Positions 37,774 through 50,089 of a stretch of 64,000 bases of DNA are shown here, one piece after another. The notes beneath the pieces are model-generated. The model was not told the DNA's origin. It worked only from the letters and a program-made list of their open reading frames with translations, and did no database searches. The DNA comes from Cochliopodium minus. Taxonomy: Eukaryota; Discosea; Himatismenida; Cochliopodiidae. Location: positions 29,802 through 93,801 of the forward strand of contig JAMYWO010000065.1 in assembly GCA_024220525.1 (NCBI GenBank). Reading direction: 5' to 3'. Position 1 is the stretch's first letter, and each line of letters begins with the position of its first letter. The translations under genes and the position numbers were made by a program.

Positions 37774-38124
37774 TCTCCTTTTTTTTTTATATATGTTAGA
37801 TTTTGACTGAGATCCCAATTGATTTTAAACCATTTTGACATTCATTTTTGATCAAATAAATCTTTCACTGAATGATTCATCCAATGTCACAAACAAATTT
37901 ATTTTTTGAAAAAGAGTGAATTTGGTTTATTATGCTTTTTAAAAGTATATTGTTTTATTTGACAACAAAGAATTTCACTTCCATTGTCAAATAAAGACCT
38001 AAATTTGGATATTTTTTTCACTTTTTTCAAAGCGAATATTTTTAATTTCAACATTATATTAAAATTAAAATAAAATTTAGGTACCATTTCTTTCCATACC
38101 ATATCTTTAAACAAGAAATTCAAT
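37774..38124. other. Divergent spacer between NUDIX-like and first PX gene
   Basis: AT-rich spacer. A minus-strand open frame at 37899-38123 has no recognisable content but could hold an extra 5' exon of the NUDIX gene. Confidence 0.4.
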
Positions 38125-39829
38125 ATGATGGATGAATTTGATGTTGGAAGATTTCAAATGGTTCATATTTATTTTCTATATTATCAAAATGTTCATATAA
38201 TAGCAATTAGGATAATTTATTTCGCAAATGAAAAGATGATAATAATATATCCAGCCAATAAAACATATAGATTGAATATCATGCAATAATATAAAATATC
38301 CATACCATTAATTTTGTTATATTTTTTTATAAAGGAAAAATTAAAGATAAAAATAACAATAGATCCATCAAACAGTTCGACAACTTACTATAAAATAAAT
38401 TTGAAAGATGGATATTTGGAAACTGAGATAGAAAGAAGATATAGCGATTTCGAATATGCACAAAAGAAATTGTTTGAAGATCCACAATTGAAATATTTTC
38501 CAATACCTTCAATACCACAACCAGATGATTTGCAATTTGCAAAGAAATATATATACAGTAAGAAAAAAAAAAATCTCTTTCTATTTATAATTATAAATAA
38601 TCACAAAATAATTATATCATCGATATTCATCAACAATATTGAATAACAGATCCTTAATGTTGTTTTTTATTTTTTTATAGAAAATTTACTTCAAAAAAAA
38701 TTTATTTTAAAACACATGATCTCAATTGAATGTTGTAAAAAGAATTTATTGAAATAATATTCTAATAATTTTATTGCAAGTTTGTCTATAATTTTTACTT
38801 AAGGAAAACGTAAAATTTAATTTTAAAATGGTTTTAAGAAAACAAAATTTATTTGTAAAGTGATCAATACGACAAAAAAAAAAGTGATCAATATTATATT
38901 CTTTTTGATTTAAAATAAATTTCCCAAAAAATATTCACAAATTTTTCTTGTAGAAAATAGTGCAGAAGCACAAATAAACGAACGCAGGTGGGCTTTCAAA
39001 AGATGGCTGAAGAGAATGTTCTCAAACGAAAAGTTACATTCAGCATCCATCTTCAGAGATTTCTTCAAGGACAGCTACAGGCAGATTGTCGAGCATGAAT
39101 TGAAGAATAAAAGCATCTTTGAGAAATACAGTCCTTGGAAGTTGTTGCCTCAAAAAACTGTTACTAAGGACACTACTTTGGAAGAAATGGAGAAAATGTA
39201 TCTTTCTTTGTTGGAAATATCCGAAAAAATGATGAATATTTATTCTCAAATACAAGACAATCAAGAGGTACAATTTTTTTAGAATTTTTTTTTTCATTTA
39301 TAAAATGATTCGTGGAAATATTATCATTTTTATTTTTGTTTTTTCCAATTGAAAAATAAGGATTAATGAGAACAAAATTTATACTAACATGTTTTTAAAA
39401 TATTGAAATTTTGATTATTTGTTTATTTTAAAAATTCTTCCTCCTTCATTTATTCATGCATAGGCTTATCACATTGAACCGTTCAATTCTGACAAACCAT
39501 TCATGGAAAATTCTCTCGTAGCTCCTTTACTCGAAAGCTTGGGTAACATGGCCTTGGTAATCCAATCGGAAAACGGCACGGACCTATGGCTCAAACTCAT
39601 CTACAACCTCAAATACATTTGCTACGACTTCTCCAACTTCAAAAAGTCTGTTGGTGATGTTTCCGAGCCCAAGTTGTACCAAGATTACACTAAATGGTTC
39701 CTGCAGTGTATTGACTCTGACTTGAAATCTTGCATTCCTCCTCTCCTCAAGTTCTGTTACCATTATCACGACAAGTGTTTGAGTGATTTGCAATCTTTGT
39801 GCAACAATTTGAAAATTGATTTGAATTGA
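38125..39829 (+). CDS. PX domain protein, sorting-nexin-like (first of a tandem pair)
   Basis: Exons 38125-38160, 38335-38557, 38954-39267 and 39464-39829 sum to 939 nt, 312 residues. Residues about 15-100 form a PX domain: IKITIDPSNSSTTYYKINL, the phosphoinositide-binding ERRYSDFEYAQKKL (RRYSDF core), and PIPSIPQP, followed by RRWAFKRWLKRMFSN, the family's R..L..FL helix. PX domains bind phosphoinositides on endosomes. The C-terminal 180 residues are helical (EKMYLSLLEISEKMMNIYSQI; WLKLIYNLKYICYDFSNF) and could form a BAR-like bundle. The short first exon is the least certain part, since its donor GTTCAT is weak. Its neighbour at 40049-42062 has the same domain order and related exon boundaries, so the two arose by tandem duplication. 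Confidence 0.78.
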
Positions 39830-40048
39830 GGAACCGCCTTTTTTTTTTTGTGAATACATCAATTATTAAAAAAAAAAAACAAAATTTGTAAAGATAATTT
39901 TCTTGGAATATTTTACCTTTTTTTTGAATTTTTGTTTGTTCAATCATTGAGCTTTTTTCACAAAGAAAAAAAAGCATCATCTTTCTTCTTACTTTCACCT
40001 AAATTTCAATCATACCATAATAAAAAAAAAAATTTGTTTTTTATAAAG

Positions 40049-42062
40049 ATGTTTCTTCAAGAAGAAAAAAGAAAACCAAATTATGAAGACAATGGAATTC
40101 AATGTGAATATTTTGTAAAAACATAAAAATTATATCTATCATAACACATATATAACTGCATATAATATTATATCCCAAATAAAATTTAATTTTGTACTCG
40201 ATTCTCATCATTTTTTGAATAAAGAATGGAATGGAAATCAAACATTTTGATGAAAATAAAACCACATTTTATGATATTGTATTTTCCATCACAGAATTGG
40301 ATGAAAAGATCACCATAAAGAGGAGATACAACGATTTCGATTCCATACAGCTGAAATTAATGGAGGTGCTGAAGAATTTTCCATTGCCCTCAATACCTCC
40401 AAAAGATTATGGGATATGGAGTTCTATATCGTATCTAATTGGTAAATATATAACATTAATCATTGATAGGAAAAATATTAATGGACACTAGAATATAAAA
40501 TTATTCAACAATACAACTATGATTTCTTTCAATACAACAAATTTGCATGTTATAGTTTATTTCATGATTATTTAATTGAAATTATCTTTGGCATTCAAAT
40601 TTAAAAAATAATTCATTCCCAATTTGTAACCCAATTAATTCTCGAAAAAGAAGATTTTTAATTTTTTTGCAATTTTTTTACAAATATGATTTCATTGGGT
40701 TTATAGATCAATGAGAACTTTATCAAAGAAAAAAAAAAAATGTTTCATGTTTGCTCAAAAAATTTTAATCTCTTCATTAATTTATTGATTAATTTTAAAA
40801 AATAAATGATACAATTAATCAAAAACTTCCTAAGAGAAAATCGAATAATTTTTTTTTTTCCAAAAAATTTTTTAAATGAATTTACTTTAAGAACATATAT
40901 ATTTTTTTTTTCGAAAGGAAATTCGAACGAAGAAGAGTTGAAAATAGAAAACAGAAAGTGGGGCTTCAAAAGATGGTTCGGAAAAATGCTGAGCCACCCC
41001 AAACTGAAAAACTCGCCCAACTTCCGCGAATTCATCAGCTCCGAGCGCTACCCGCAAGACCCCAAGCTCAACAAGGGCTGGTCTTTCTACAAAGTCACCG
41101 ACTTCATTCCTTTCATGAAGACGAGCATGTCTCAGTTGGACAATATCGAAAAAATGATCCGCCAGCTTTCCAATATCTCCGACCTCTTTTGTCAGAGCAA
41201 GGTCAATGTTCTCAAGGATTTTCCTCATTTGGAGAAGATTGATGAGTTTGTCAAGAAGGAGAAGATTTTGGAGGGCACTCATCTTGATTCTCTTTCTAGG
41301 TAAAATAAAAATTAAAATTGATTAAATTGTGGTTCATTTATAATTAAAAAAAGAAATAAAAAATAAAAATTATAGTAAAAATAAAATTGAAAATAAATAA
41401 AAATAAAAATAAAATAAGATTGAAAATAAGAGATAAAATATTATAAATTAAAATTAACATAAACAAAAAATCAAAAATGAAAATAATTGATTAAAAATTT
41501 AAAGTAAAATTAAAAATTTAAAGTAAAATTAAAAATAATAAATAAAAATAAAATTGAATAAAAATAATAAAAATGTAAATATGAAGTATTAAATTAAAAT
41601 TCTAAAATTAAAATCAAATTTTCAAATTTTCAAATTTTATAACTCGTAAATTAAACAACTCATAAAATTAATTTTATTTTTTCTTTGTTTAGTTTCTTTC
41701 ACCAAAAATCAACGCTTTTCAGGGATCACGGGAAGAAAATATGGACAGACTACATCCTCACACTCAAGTACATATTGCTGGACATCGACTACATCAAAGG
41801 CAAGTCAGTCGAAGAAGAGGAGCTCACATGGTTCCGGGAGTCCATCGAGAAGGAGCTCAAAGACGTTCTGCTTCGTTTAATTAAATATTCCTTTAACTAT
41901 CACCTCAGTTGTTCCCTTCATATTAAGGATCTTCTTGATGGTATGGGTGGTGAGGAGGTAAATGATGATCGTAATGATGGGGATAAGATTGTTGGGAGGG
42001 ATGATGATGATAAGGTGGATAATGATCAGGATGAGGATTTCAGTTTTGGTCGAAATATTTGA
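40049..42062 (+). CDS. PX domain protein, sorting-nexin-like (second of a tandem pair)
   Basis: Exons 40049-40114, 40225-40441, 40918-41299 and 41693-42062 sum to 1035 nt, 344 residues. The PX domain (about residues 22-105) shows FYDIVFSITELDEKITIKR, RRYNDFDSIQLKLMEVL and PLPSIPPKD; then NRKWGFKRWFGKMLSHPKL mirrors the first paralog. The rest is a helical region (SMSQLDNIEKMIRQLSNI; WTDYILTLKYILLDIDYI) probably of BAR-like type. The C-terminus carries a Gly/Asp/Asn-rich acidic tail absent from its neighbour. The third and fourth exons are strikingly richer in C/G at third codon positions than the surrounding genes (see findings). Probable role: binding phosphoinositides on endocytic membranes. 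Confidence 0.78.
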
Positions 42063-42314
42063 ACTTTCTCAAAAAAAAAAAAAATTTTTTTTTTAATCTG
42101 TTTTTGTGTATAAAAATAAAAAATTAAAAATTAAAATCAATTTGACAATAAAAAATGAAGTTTTTTGTTTTTAAATTAAACCAAAGAAAGTTTTAATTTT
42201 TGAATTTATTTTATTGAATTTCCTCATTCATTTTAATAATTAAAATAAAGGTAGTTAAATATTTTCTATTATTTTTATTTTTTGATTTTTTAAAAATTAA
42301 AAAAAAATAAAAGA

Positions 42315-44700
42315 ATGAAATTTAAAATCTTTTTCAAAAAATTTATTTTTAAACCTTCGAACAAATTCTTCTTGAATAAAAATCTCTATGGATTGAAGAT
42401 GTATTCAAATATGAGAGTATTGGATGTAGATATAAAATTGGATCAAGGAGATGATTCTATTGAGAAAAATGTAAAGGATGTATTCTTGAATCTATTCCCT
42501 AATAATGATGTATCAAAACTTTCTTTAGCTAAATTGAATGGAGGATGTACCAATCACTGTAAGAAAAAAAAAATTTTTCTTCTTACTTTGCTCTCAAAAT
42601 TAAATTGCTTTAAAATAAATACTACATATTCATTGATGGTATTATATTGCTAATAATGAATACATCCATCCTATATTTAAGTGTATATATTTGTGAAGAA
42701 ATAATTGAAGAAAATTTATATAAAATGGAGAAATTTATAAAAGAAAATATCTCCACACATTGATATAATTTAAAAAAGAATCGAATATAAAAGTATATAG
42801 GATTGATGAAGGCGAAAATAAATATGTGGTCAAGATATTCGGCGAAAATACAGAAATGTACATCGATAGAAAGAATGAAATGATGCTGATGGATCAGATG
42901 GGAAATATGCCATTCATCTCGAAATTGTAAGCGGAGATATTTATTTTATTTTTTTAAATTATAATTTAAAAAAATATATATTTTATTTCGTATTCAAACT
43001 TTATTCTTTTTATAAATCAAAGATATGGAAAGTTTAACAATGGAATAGTTTATGAATATTTTGATGGAAAAATTTGTGACGCGAAGGACATGCTAAATAA
43101 CCAAAGAGAAATAGCAAACAAAATGTGTATGTATCACAAAATGGAAGTGAAAAATCTCAATGAAAACAAAAAAAAAGATTTAATATGGAACAAATTTGAC
43201 AGGTAAAAAAAATTTTTAAAAAAAAAATTTGAACAAAATTTAAAATATTAAATTTTAAAAAAATTAAATTACAAAATAAATTACAAAAAGAATTGTTGAA
43301 TATTTTTTAGATTACTCACTTTGATTGATGAAAAGAGTTTTTCAGGTTGGAAATTGAATTATAAACAAGTCATTAAGGAGGTGGAAGATACTAAAAAATT
43401 TTTTGAAGAAAAGATGCTTTATTTCCCAAATCACCCAAAAATCAAAAGAACAAGTAATGATACAAAAGAATCTCGTTTGATCTTACCCATTGGCTTTTGT
43501 CACAACGATTTCAATATTTATAATTTTGTTTTAACAAAAGAAAGTCAAGTAAAAATATTGTTAAATGAAAATATTTTTATTTTTTATTTTTAATAATTTT
43601 TAATATTTTGATTTTTGATACAATTATTTATTTTTTTTAATTATTTTTCAATTAAATTTTTTGAAATTATTTTTTTATTTTTCATTCATACTTTTGTTTT
43701 TATTAATTAAATTTTTATTATTAAAGTTTATTTTTATTTAAATTTTTTTATTATTCCAAATGATTTACATTATTTTGTTTTTTTTGTTATACAAGTCCAT
43801 TCCCCAAAAATTGTAAATATTTCATAATTTTTTATCATTATTATCAACTTTTTAATTAATTTTTTTGTTATTTAAGTTTATTTTTATTTATAATTTTTTT
43901 ATTATTATTATCAATATTTTTTATTTTATTTTTTTTTTTATACAAGTTCATTTTTTTATTTTTTTTAATTTATATTTTTTTTGAAAGTTTAAGGAAGTCT
44001 CACTTATTGATCATGAATACTGCTCTTACAATTACATAAGTTTTGACTTAGCCAATTTCTTCAACGAGATAATGGGACTTGAATGGAAAGTGGAGGATTA
44101 TCCTGATTATTCATTCCAAAAAACTTTCCTAGATCATTACTTGCGATCCTTCAATTCTTCTTCCACAAATAAAAAAGTGGATCTTATTCATTTTTCACCT
44201 CAATTATATGCTGAAATTAATTTATTTGCAATATTGGCAAGTAAAAATTTTTATTTAAATTAAAGTTTTCATTTTAATTTAATTTAATTATTTTATCCTT
44301 TTATTATTTTTTTATTTCAAATTTTTAATTTTTTAATATTTTTAAGAAATTTTATTTAATTTTATTTATTTTATCTTTTTTTATTTGATATTTAAATAAA
44401 TTTAATATTTTTACTTTAAATTCATTTCATTTTTCTTTCTTATTTATCATTTAAATTATTTAACTTAAAATTCCAATTATTTGAAATTTTTTAATATTTT
44501 TTACTGAAAAAGATCTTCATTGGGTAATTTGGGGAGAGATTCAGTCTAGAACACAAAAGTTGGACATAGATGTCAAAGCCTATACACAACAAAGACTGGA
44601 TGTTTACCTCAGCTCCAAACACAGCTTCATTGAACTTTATAACAAAATCGGAAAGAAAGGAACATTGGAAAAAAATGATCAATTTAGAATGACAAAATAA
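42315..44700 (+). CDS. Ethanolamine/choline kinase family protein (first splice junction unresolved)
   Basis: Exons 42315-42558, 42779-42926, 43023-43202, 43311-43548, 43988-44240 and 44513-44700. Exons 2-6 join in a single frame. Hallmarks: LNGGCTNH (family GG.TN loop), YVVKIFGENTEMYIDRKNE, the Brenner-type GFCHNDFNIYNF with catalytic Asp, and LIDHEYCSYNYISFDLANFFNE (metal-binding DxEY). The enzyme phosphorylates ethanolamine or choline as the first step of the Kennedy pathway; which substrate cannot be decided, though the sequence looks closer to ethanolamine kinase. Exon 1 ends in phase 1 with T, and the best acceptor (before 42779) supplies AA, giving TAA. Either a small exon is hidden in the 220-bp intron, the acceptor differs, or there is a base error. 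The start may be 42315 or the in-frame ATG at about 42402. Confidence 0.8.
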
Positions 44701-44931
44701 CTAAAATTTTAAAATCTAAAAAATCTAAAAAATAAAAAAAATAAAAAATAAAAAATAAAAAATAAATTTAATATAAGGAGAAATAAAGAAAGAAAATGTT
44801 TCTGCTGAAAAATAAGATTATAAGAGAATTTACTATTAATTAAAAAATAAATCTGACTATTTTTTTCCTCACTAAGTTTTCTTTTTAAATATTATTAAAA
44901 TTAAAAATATAAATTAAAAATTAAAAAAAAA

Positions 44932-47290
44932 ATGAGCACAGATGACTTATTTGAGATTTCAGATAAAGCATGGAATGATGTTTCTTTAGATTCAAGAGAG
45001 ATTGATCCTTTATTCAGTGCGAATACTCCCTTCCAGGAAATCCACAAGGATATCTTCTTCAAGATTTCCATGGGGAATGTATGTGGTAATTTCTATGCAA
45101 TAAAAAAGAACATAAAGAATAATCAAGACATTTGAACCTTAAATGAAACATAATTAAATTTTTTAAATTTATCTCCCAAATTTTTATAGAGGAATATATT
45201 AATAATTATACGAAATGATATTGTTTATCGACTCATATTCTACCATACCATCCTCCAAATAAAAATATAAATTAATATTAAATTCAATTTCATCTCAAAT
45301 AAAAATATAAATTTTTTTATTTTTTTTTTCAAAATTTTGTTTTAGTGATCAAAACTATTGAAGGATTAGTTATTATTGATACAGGTCTTCCATTGCTAGG
45401 TGAGATGTTATACAATGAATTGAAAGAGATATTTGAGGAATTCAGAGAAAAGAAGATATGGATAGATAGCATAATCTTCACACATGGGCATGCAGATCAT
45501 CTAGGGGCAGCATTCATCTTGCAAGGCAATTATCAAAAAAAAAAAAAAAAAAAAAATTTTCAGCTAAAAAAAAAAAAAAATTTTCACCGAAATAAAAACC
45601 GTTTAAAAATGAAAAAAAAAAAAGATTTGCAAAAGAAAGATGGAGGAAGAGAAATTAAAATGATTGGACACGAAAACATCAAAGGGAGATTGGAAAGGTA
45701 CGTTCAAACGAAGGAGTACAACAACCTCATCAACTCTAAACAGTTCGGCTCAAAAGTTATACTTCCTTATCAGTCTTTCTTGGCTCCCAATGTTACTTAC
45801 AAAGACAAATTAAATTTAAAATATGGAGAATTTGAGTTAAACATTTTTTTTAAAAAAAACTTTTTAAAATTTATTTAAAATTTATTTAAAATTATTTTTA
45901 ATTTATTTTTAATTTATTTTTATTTTATTTATAATTTATTATTAATTCATTTTAAATTTATTTTAAATTTTGATTTTGATATTTTTAATTTTTTTAATAT
46001 TTTTAAAAAAAAATTATAAGGATAAATTTATTCCACGGAAAAGGCGAAACAGATGATGCCACATATATGTAAAAATATTAGTTGTATTTTAAAAAAAAAA
46101 AATAAAAATACTTTTTTTCAATAGATTTCTTCCAAAATCAAGAATACTTTTAACTGGAGATTTTAGTAAAAAAAAATAAAATTTTATTTTATTTTAATTT
46201 TTTAATTTATTTTATTTAAATTTTTTATTTTATTTTATTTAAATTTTTTTCATAAGTTATTTGGAATTGCCCTAATTGTGGAAATCCCCAAAAAACACAA
46301 AGGTTCCCTGAAGAATGGGCCAAGACTCTCCGTAAAATGATTGAACTCAAACCCCAAACCATATTACCTGGTACAAAAAATTAAATCAAAATTTGATATC
46401 TTCAACATTTTTTTTCTTTTTTTATTTTTTCTATTTAATATTTTTTTAATTAAATTTTTTTTAAAAAAAAAATTCTTTTAAAACTTTAAATTTTAGGACA
46501 TGGAGCTATTGTATTCAATAAAAATTCAGAAGATAGATGTTTCATATTATTGGATGATACTGCTTCTTTGCTCGAAGACATTTGTACTCAGGTTGTTAGA
46601 ATGATTAACAAAGGTGAAAATAAAATCAAAAAAATATTCTCAATAAAAAATTTTTCTCAAAAATATTTAAAAAAATTATTTAAAAATTTTTTTTTAATAA
46701 AATATTCTCGAAAATATTTAAAAAATTTTTTTAAAAAACTATCTCAATAAAAAATTTTTGAAAAGGGTTTACTTTGTACCAAATACATCAGAACATGAAT
46801 TATAAAGAAAATCTCCTTAAAAAACCATACTTGAGACCTTTTTACGATTCCCACACTTTCATTGTCAACACTGTATGGAGAAACAAAGCAGGATGGTGGA
46901 ATGGAGAACTGTGTAAAAAACAAACTAAAAATTTAAAATTTTTTTTTTTTGAAAATTTTTTTATTTTTTGTTATGTAAACTTCTTTTAAAAAAAAATTAT
47001 TATTAGGGGATTTAAAACTTTTCGATCAAAATGAATTTGCTAACGTTTTGGTCAAGTTAAAACCCAAAACAGAGCTTCTCCAAATAATCAATGAACTCAA
47101 CCTTCAAAAAAAGCACTCCTCTGCCCTTTTTTTAATGGAGATGGTTCTAAGAGTTTACCCCAATGATCCTGCTGTTTTGGATGCTGCAAAACAAGTTTAT
47201 AAGATTCATTCTTCCTTTGATGTTAATCCCACTTCTATGATTAGAAACCAGTTCATTTACCATTACAACAAAATAAAATCAAATTTGTGA
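44932..47290 (+). CDS. Metallo-beta-lactamase-fold hydrolase with alkyl-sulfatase-type C-terminal domain
   Basis: Nine exons: 44932-45085, 45346-45525, 45625-45835, 46021-46068, 46125-46165, 46257-46370, 46497-46613, 46766-46912, 47007-47290. They sum to 1296 nt, 431 residues. The MBL metal site is complete: THGHADH, then FHGKGETDDATY, the LLTGDF aspartate and PGHGAIVF. IWNCPNCGNPQKTQRFPEEW and YLRPFYDSHTFIVNTVW followed by GGWWNGEL-like KAGWWNGEL are typical of MBL hydrolases with an alkyl-sulfatase dimerisation domain, and a short SCP2/TPR-like helical segment ends the protein. Substrate unknown. No signal peptide, so cytosolic. The second intron (45526-45624) would be GC-AG; retaining it keeps the frame open but inserts a Lys-rich stretch between the metal motif and IGHEN, so splicing is preferred. 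Confidence 0.85.
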
Positions 47291-47356
47291 TTTCATTATT
47301 AAAAAATAAATTCAGATTAATTTTAAAGTTAATTTTTAAAATTTTTTTTTTATTTT

Positions 47357-48555
47357 TTAAATATTTTCATTTTCATAATCACTGTTGATCAAAGAGCTTC
47401 TTTCCTTGTTGACAAATTTTGATTTGAAAGATTCGTAAAGGTGGATTTCTTTCTTTTTTAAAATGAAAATAATTACTAACACCGCCAAAAATACTCCAAC
47501 AACCGAAAAAATGATTGCCAAAATTGCAAAAGAAGATAACTCTTTTTAATCAAAATTTTTTTAAAAAAAAAAAAAATATTAAAATATTTAAAAATAATTT
47601 TTTTTTGTTTACTGTTATTGTTTTTGGGAGCATTAATCCCCATAAGATTTTCATTTAAAATGTTGCTTCCAGAATCAAAATAATCGAATTGGATTTGAAA
47701 ATAGAGATTGTTCTGTAAAAAACTGTCTTCAAGTTGTGTTTGAACAATGTTGGCAGCGTTACATATACAATTTGGAGATCCACAACTACTACAGTTTGGA
47801 GGAAGTTGGAATGTTGATTCGTTTACATAGATCCAAAATTTACCTGATGAATGTTTTTGAACAAATAAAATAAATAAAATAAAATTTAATCACAAAAGTG
47901 AACTTTTTTAAAATATTAAAATTCAAAAAAATAAAAATAAAAATAAAAATAAAAATAAAAATAAAAAATGATTGAAAAAAATCATTAAAAAATAATCAAA
48001 AATTAAAAATTTTATTAAAAAAATAAAATTAAAAATTAAAAAATAAAAATTAAAAATTAAAAAATAAAAAATAAATAAAAACAACTTATATTAAATTCAA
48101 AAAAAATAAATATTTAAAGTATAAAATTAATAACAAAAATATAAAAAATTTAATATTAATAAATAAAAATATTAATAAATAAAAATATTTAAAAATAAAA
48201 ATATTAAAAAAAAATAAAATTTAATCATACCATAATTCATATGATTTTGAGAAGCAGCGTAAGAACCACCATCAGGACCCAACAATTCATAACTAAATAC
48301 AAGTTTGCTGTTGGAAGAGTTGGCCACCCAATTGTATTCCTCCAAAAATATTTTGAATTCCAAATATGAAGCACATTGTTCTTCCAAACATGAAAACATG
48401 CTTTTACTAAATCAAAATTTTTTTTAAAAAAATTTTTTTGGAATTTTTTATTTTTATTCCAAATTTTTCTTTTTGGAATTTTTTTTTTTTAACGAAAATT
48501 TTTTTACCAACCCAATAAACAATCATAAAAAGTATCAACATCCTCATTACAGTAT
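47357..48555 (-). CDS. Type I membrane protein, 3' part, truncated at a contig join
   Basis: Exons (complement) 48508-48555, 48231-48406, 47613-47843 and 47357-47541 are in one frame. The ectodomain is cysteine-containing (YCNEDVDTFYDCLLG, MFSCLEEQCASYLEF, PPNCSSCGSPNCICN). The last exon encodes a single transmembrane helix (AILAIIFSVVGVFLAVLVII) and a 35-residue cytoplasmic tail. This predicts a cell-surface protein; the family is not recognised. The 5' end would lie beyond the A-rich repeat and the single N at 48654. The next sequence there encodes a plus-strand gene, so upstream exons are missing from the assembly here. Confidence 0.65.
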
Positions 48556-48560
48556 CTTTT

Positions 48561-48653
48561 TAATAAATAAAAATGTAAAAATAAAAATAAAAAAATAAAA
48601 AAATAAAAAAATAAAAAAATAAAAAAATAAAAAAATAAAAAAATAAAAAAATA
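48561..48653. repeat. TAAAAAA simple repeat ending at a single N (48654)
   Basis: Near-perfect A-rich heptamer array. It stops exactly at an ambiguous base, after which the coding context changes, so it is a probable contig join made at a repeat. Confidence 0.75.
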
Positions 48654-48654
48654 N

Positions 48655-49461
48655 ATTGAATGTGATTCAAATCAAAATTTTGTGAAAGGAGAATGTTTTG
48701 TGAAAACTTTTTCTTTTTCTCATTCAAAAGTGAATTGCAGATCAAGTGATTTCAATGTTGATGTTGATTGTCCAAATTCAAAAACAAACTGTGTTGTTTC
48801 AAAATCTTCTTTCATTTCTTCTTTTGATAACAACAATAATGATTACATCAGTGATGATGGAAAAGAAACAGAAAAAGTTGAAATTTTGAAAGAAATCACT
48901 TTTTATGATCAAAATTCAATTCTCAAAACAATTTCAAAACCAAAATGTGATCTTTTTCAAGTTATTCCTTTGAATAGAGATCAATTTTTTGAATGTGGAT
49001 ACTTTTGTTTTTTGAATCAACTCGAAACAGTTTATGAAAGTGAAAACAAAATATTGTGCCAAAATCCTCCTTCATTCTTTCAAGAAATTAATTCTGATTT
49101 GTTTGTAAACAAACCAAAAGAAGAGAAAAAACTGAATTACTTGAAGATTGTGAATGTTCAATCTTTTTGTTCGATCAAAGAAGATTTAGATATTGAAAAT
49201 AAATTGGAAGAAGCTTTCAAATTGACAAAGAATGACGAAGAAAAAGAAATCGAAAACCTCAAACATTTATTGTCAGAACAAAAGAAGGAATTGGAAGAAC
49301 AAAAGATTAAAGATGAAAACCTTGGGAAACAGTTGTCTGAACAAAAACTAAAAGAAGAGATACTAGAGAGAAAGTATGAAGGAGAACATAGAAAGGATCA
49401 TCAAGAAATGAAAATACTCACTGAAGAAGTTGAAAGTTTGATGAAATACTTTAAAAAATAA
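48655..49461 (+). CDS. Partial protein with C-terminal coiled coil, unknown function
   Basis: An open frame runs from the N at 48654 to TAA at 49461 (268 residues); the 5' end is lost. The first half has scattered cysteines (ECDSNQNF, GECFVKTF, VNCRSSDF, VDCPNSKTNCVVSK) and Ser/Asn-rich stretches. The last 70 residues are a strongly charged heptad region (EEKEIENLKHLLSEQKKELEEQ and following), a coiled coil with an internal LSEQK repeat. No family recognised. Confidence 0.6.
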   Translation: MECDSNQNFVKGECFVKTFSFSHSKVNCRSSDFNVDVDCPNSKTNCVVSKSSFISSFDNNNNDYISDDGKETEKVEILKEITFYDQNSILKTISKPKCDLFQVIPLNRDQFFECGYFCFLNQLETVYESENKILCQNPPSFFQEINSDLFVNKPKEEKKLNYLKIVNVQSFCSIKEDLDIENKLEEAFKLTKNDEEKEIENLKHLLSEQKKELEEQKIKDENLGKQLSEQKLKEEILERKYEGEHRKDHQEMKILTEEVESLMKYFKK

Positions 49462-50089
49462 CTTCCGATCAATAATATTTTTAATTTTAAAACAAATTTT
49501 GGAACAAATTAAAACTATCTTTTATCTAATTTTATGAAATTTTATCTTTTTTAATATTCACTCCAGAATAAAAAATAAGATGAAGAGTTTATCAAGTTTA
49601 ATTGATTCATAGGAACAAGATGTTGCTAGTTAGCAAAACATATCAATCAAATTTTTTTTTTTGCAATAAAATAAAAAAATACGTAGAACAAATTTGTTTA
49701 CCGAATCCAGTAAAATGAAAGAGAAAATAGAATTCAAAATTAAAATCTTGAGTTATTTAATTTTAATTTATTTTAATATTAATTATAATTTATTTTAAAT
49801 TAATTATAATTTATTTTTTTTGTTAAATTTATTTTTCTATTATTTTTAATTATTTTTTTTAATTATTAATTTATAATTCTAATTTATTTTAAATTATTTT
49901 AATTTATAATTTATTATTTCATCCTCAAAATGATCTGATTCCAAAAATAATTCAAAATTCAAAATTCTGATAGGGATGCACTTTTTCAAAATAAAATATT
50001 TATCAATAAAAATTAAAATAAAAATTAAAACAAAAAAAATCTTTAAAAAAAATTAAAATAATTATTGTCAATAAAAATTCTTTATTTTT
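49462..50089. other. AT-rich intergenic region
   Basis: No feature recognised in this 628-bp stretch; it lies between convergent genes and should contain two polyadenylation regions. Confidence 0.5.

Noticed and set aside
48481-48540. Minus-strand ATG followed by a signal-peptide-like sequence (MRMLILFMIVYWV)
   Set aside because: This frame does not join the next exon of the membrane-protein gene; a different frame (YCNEDVDTFYDCLLG) does and adds cysteines that fit the ectodomain.
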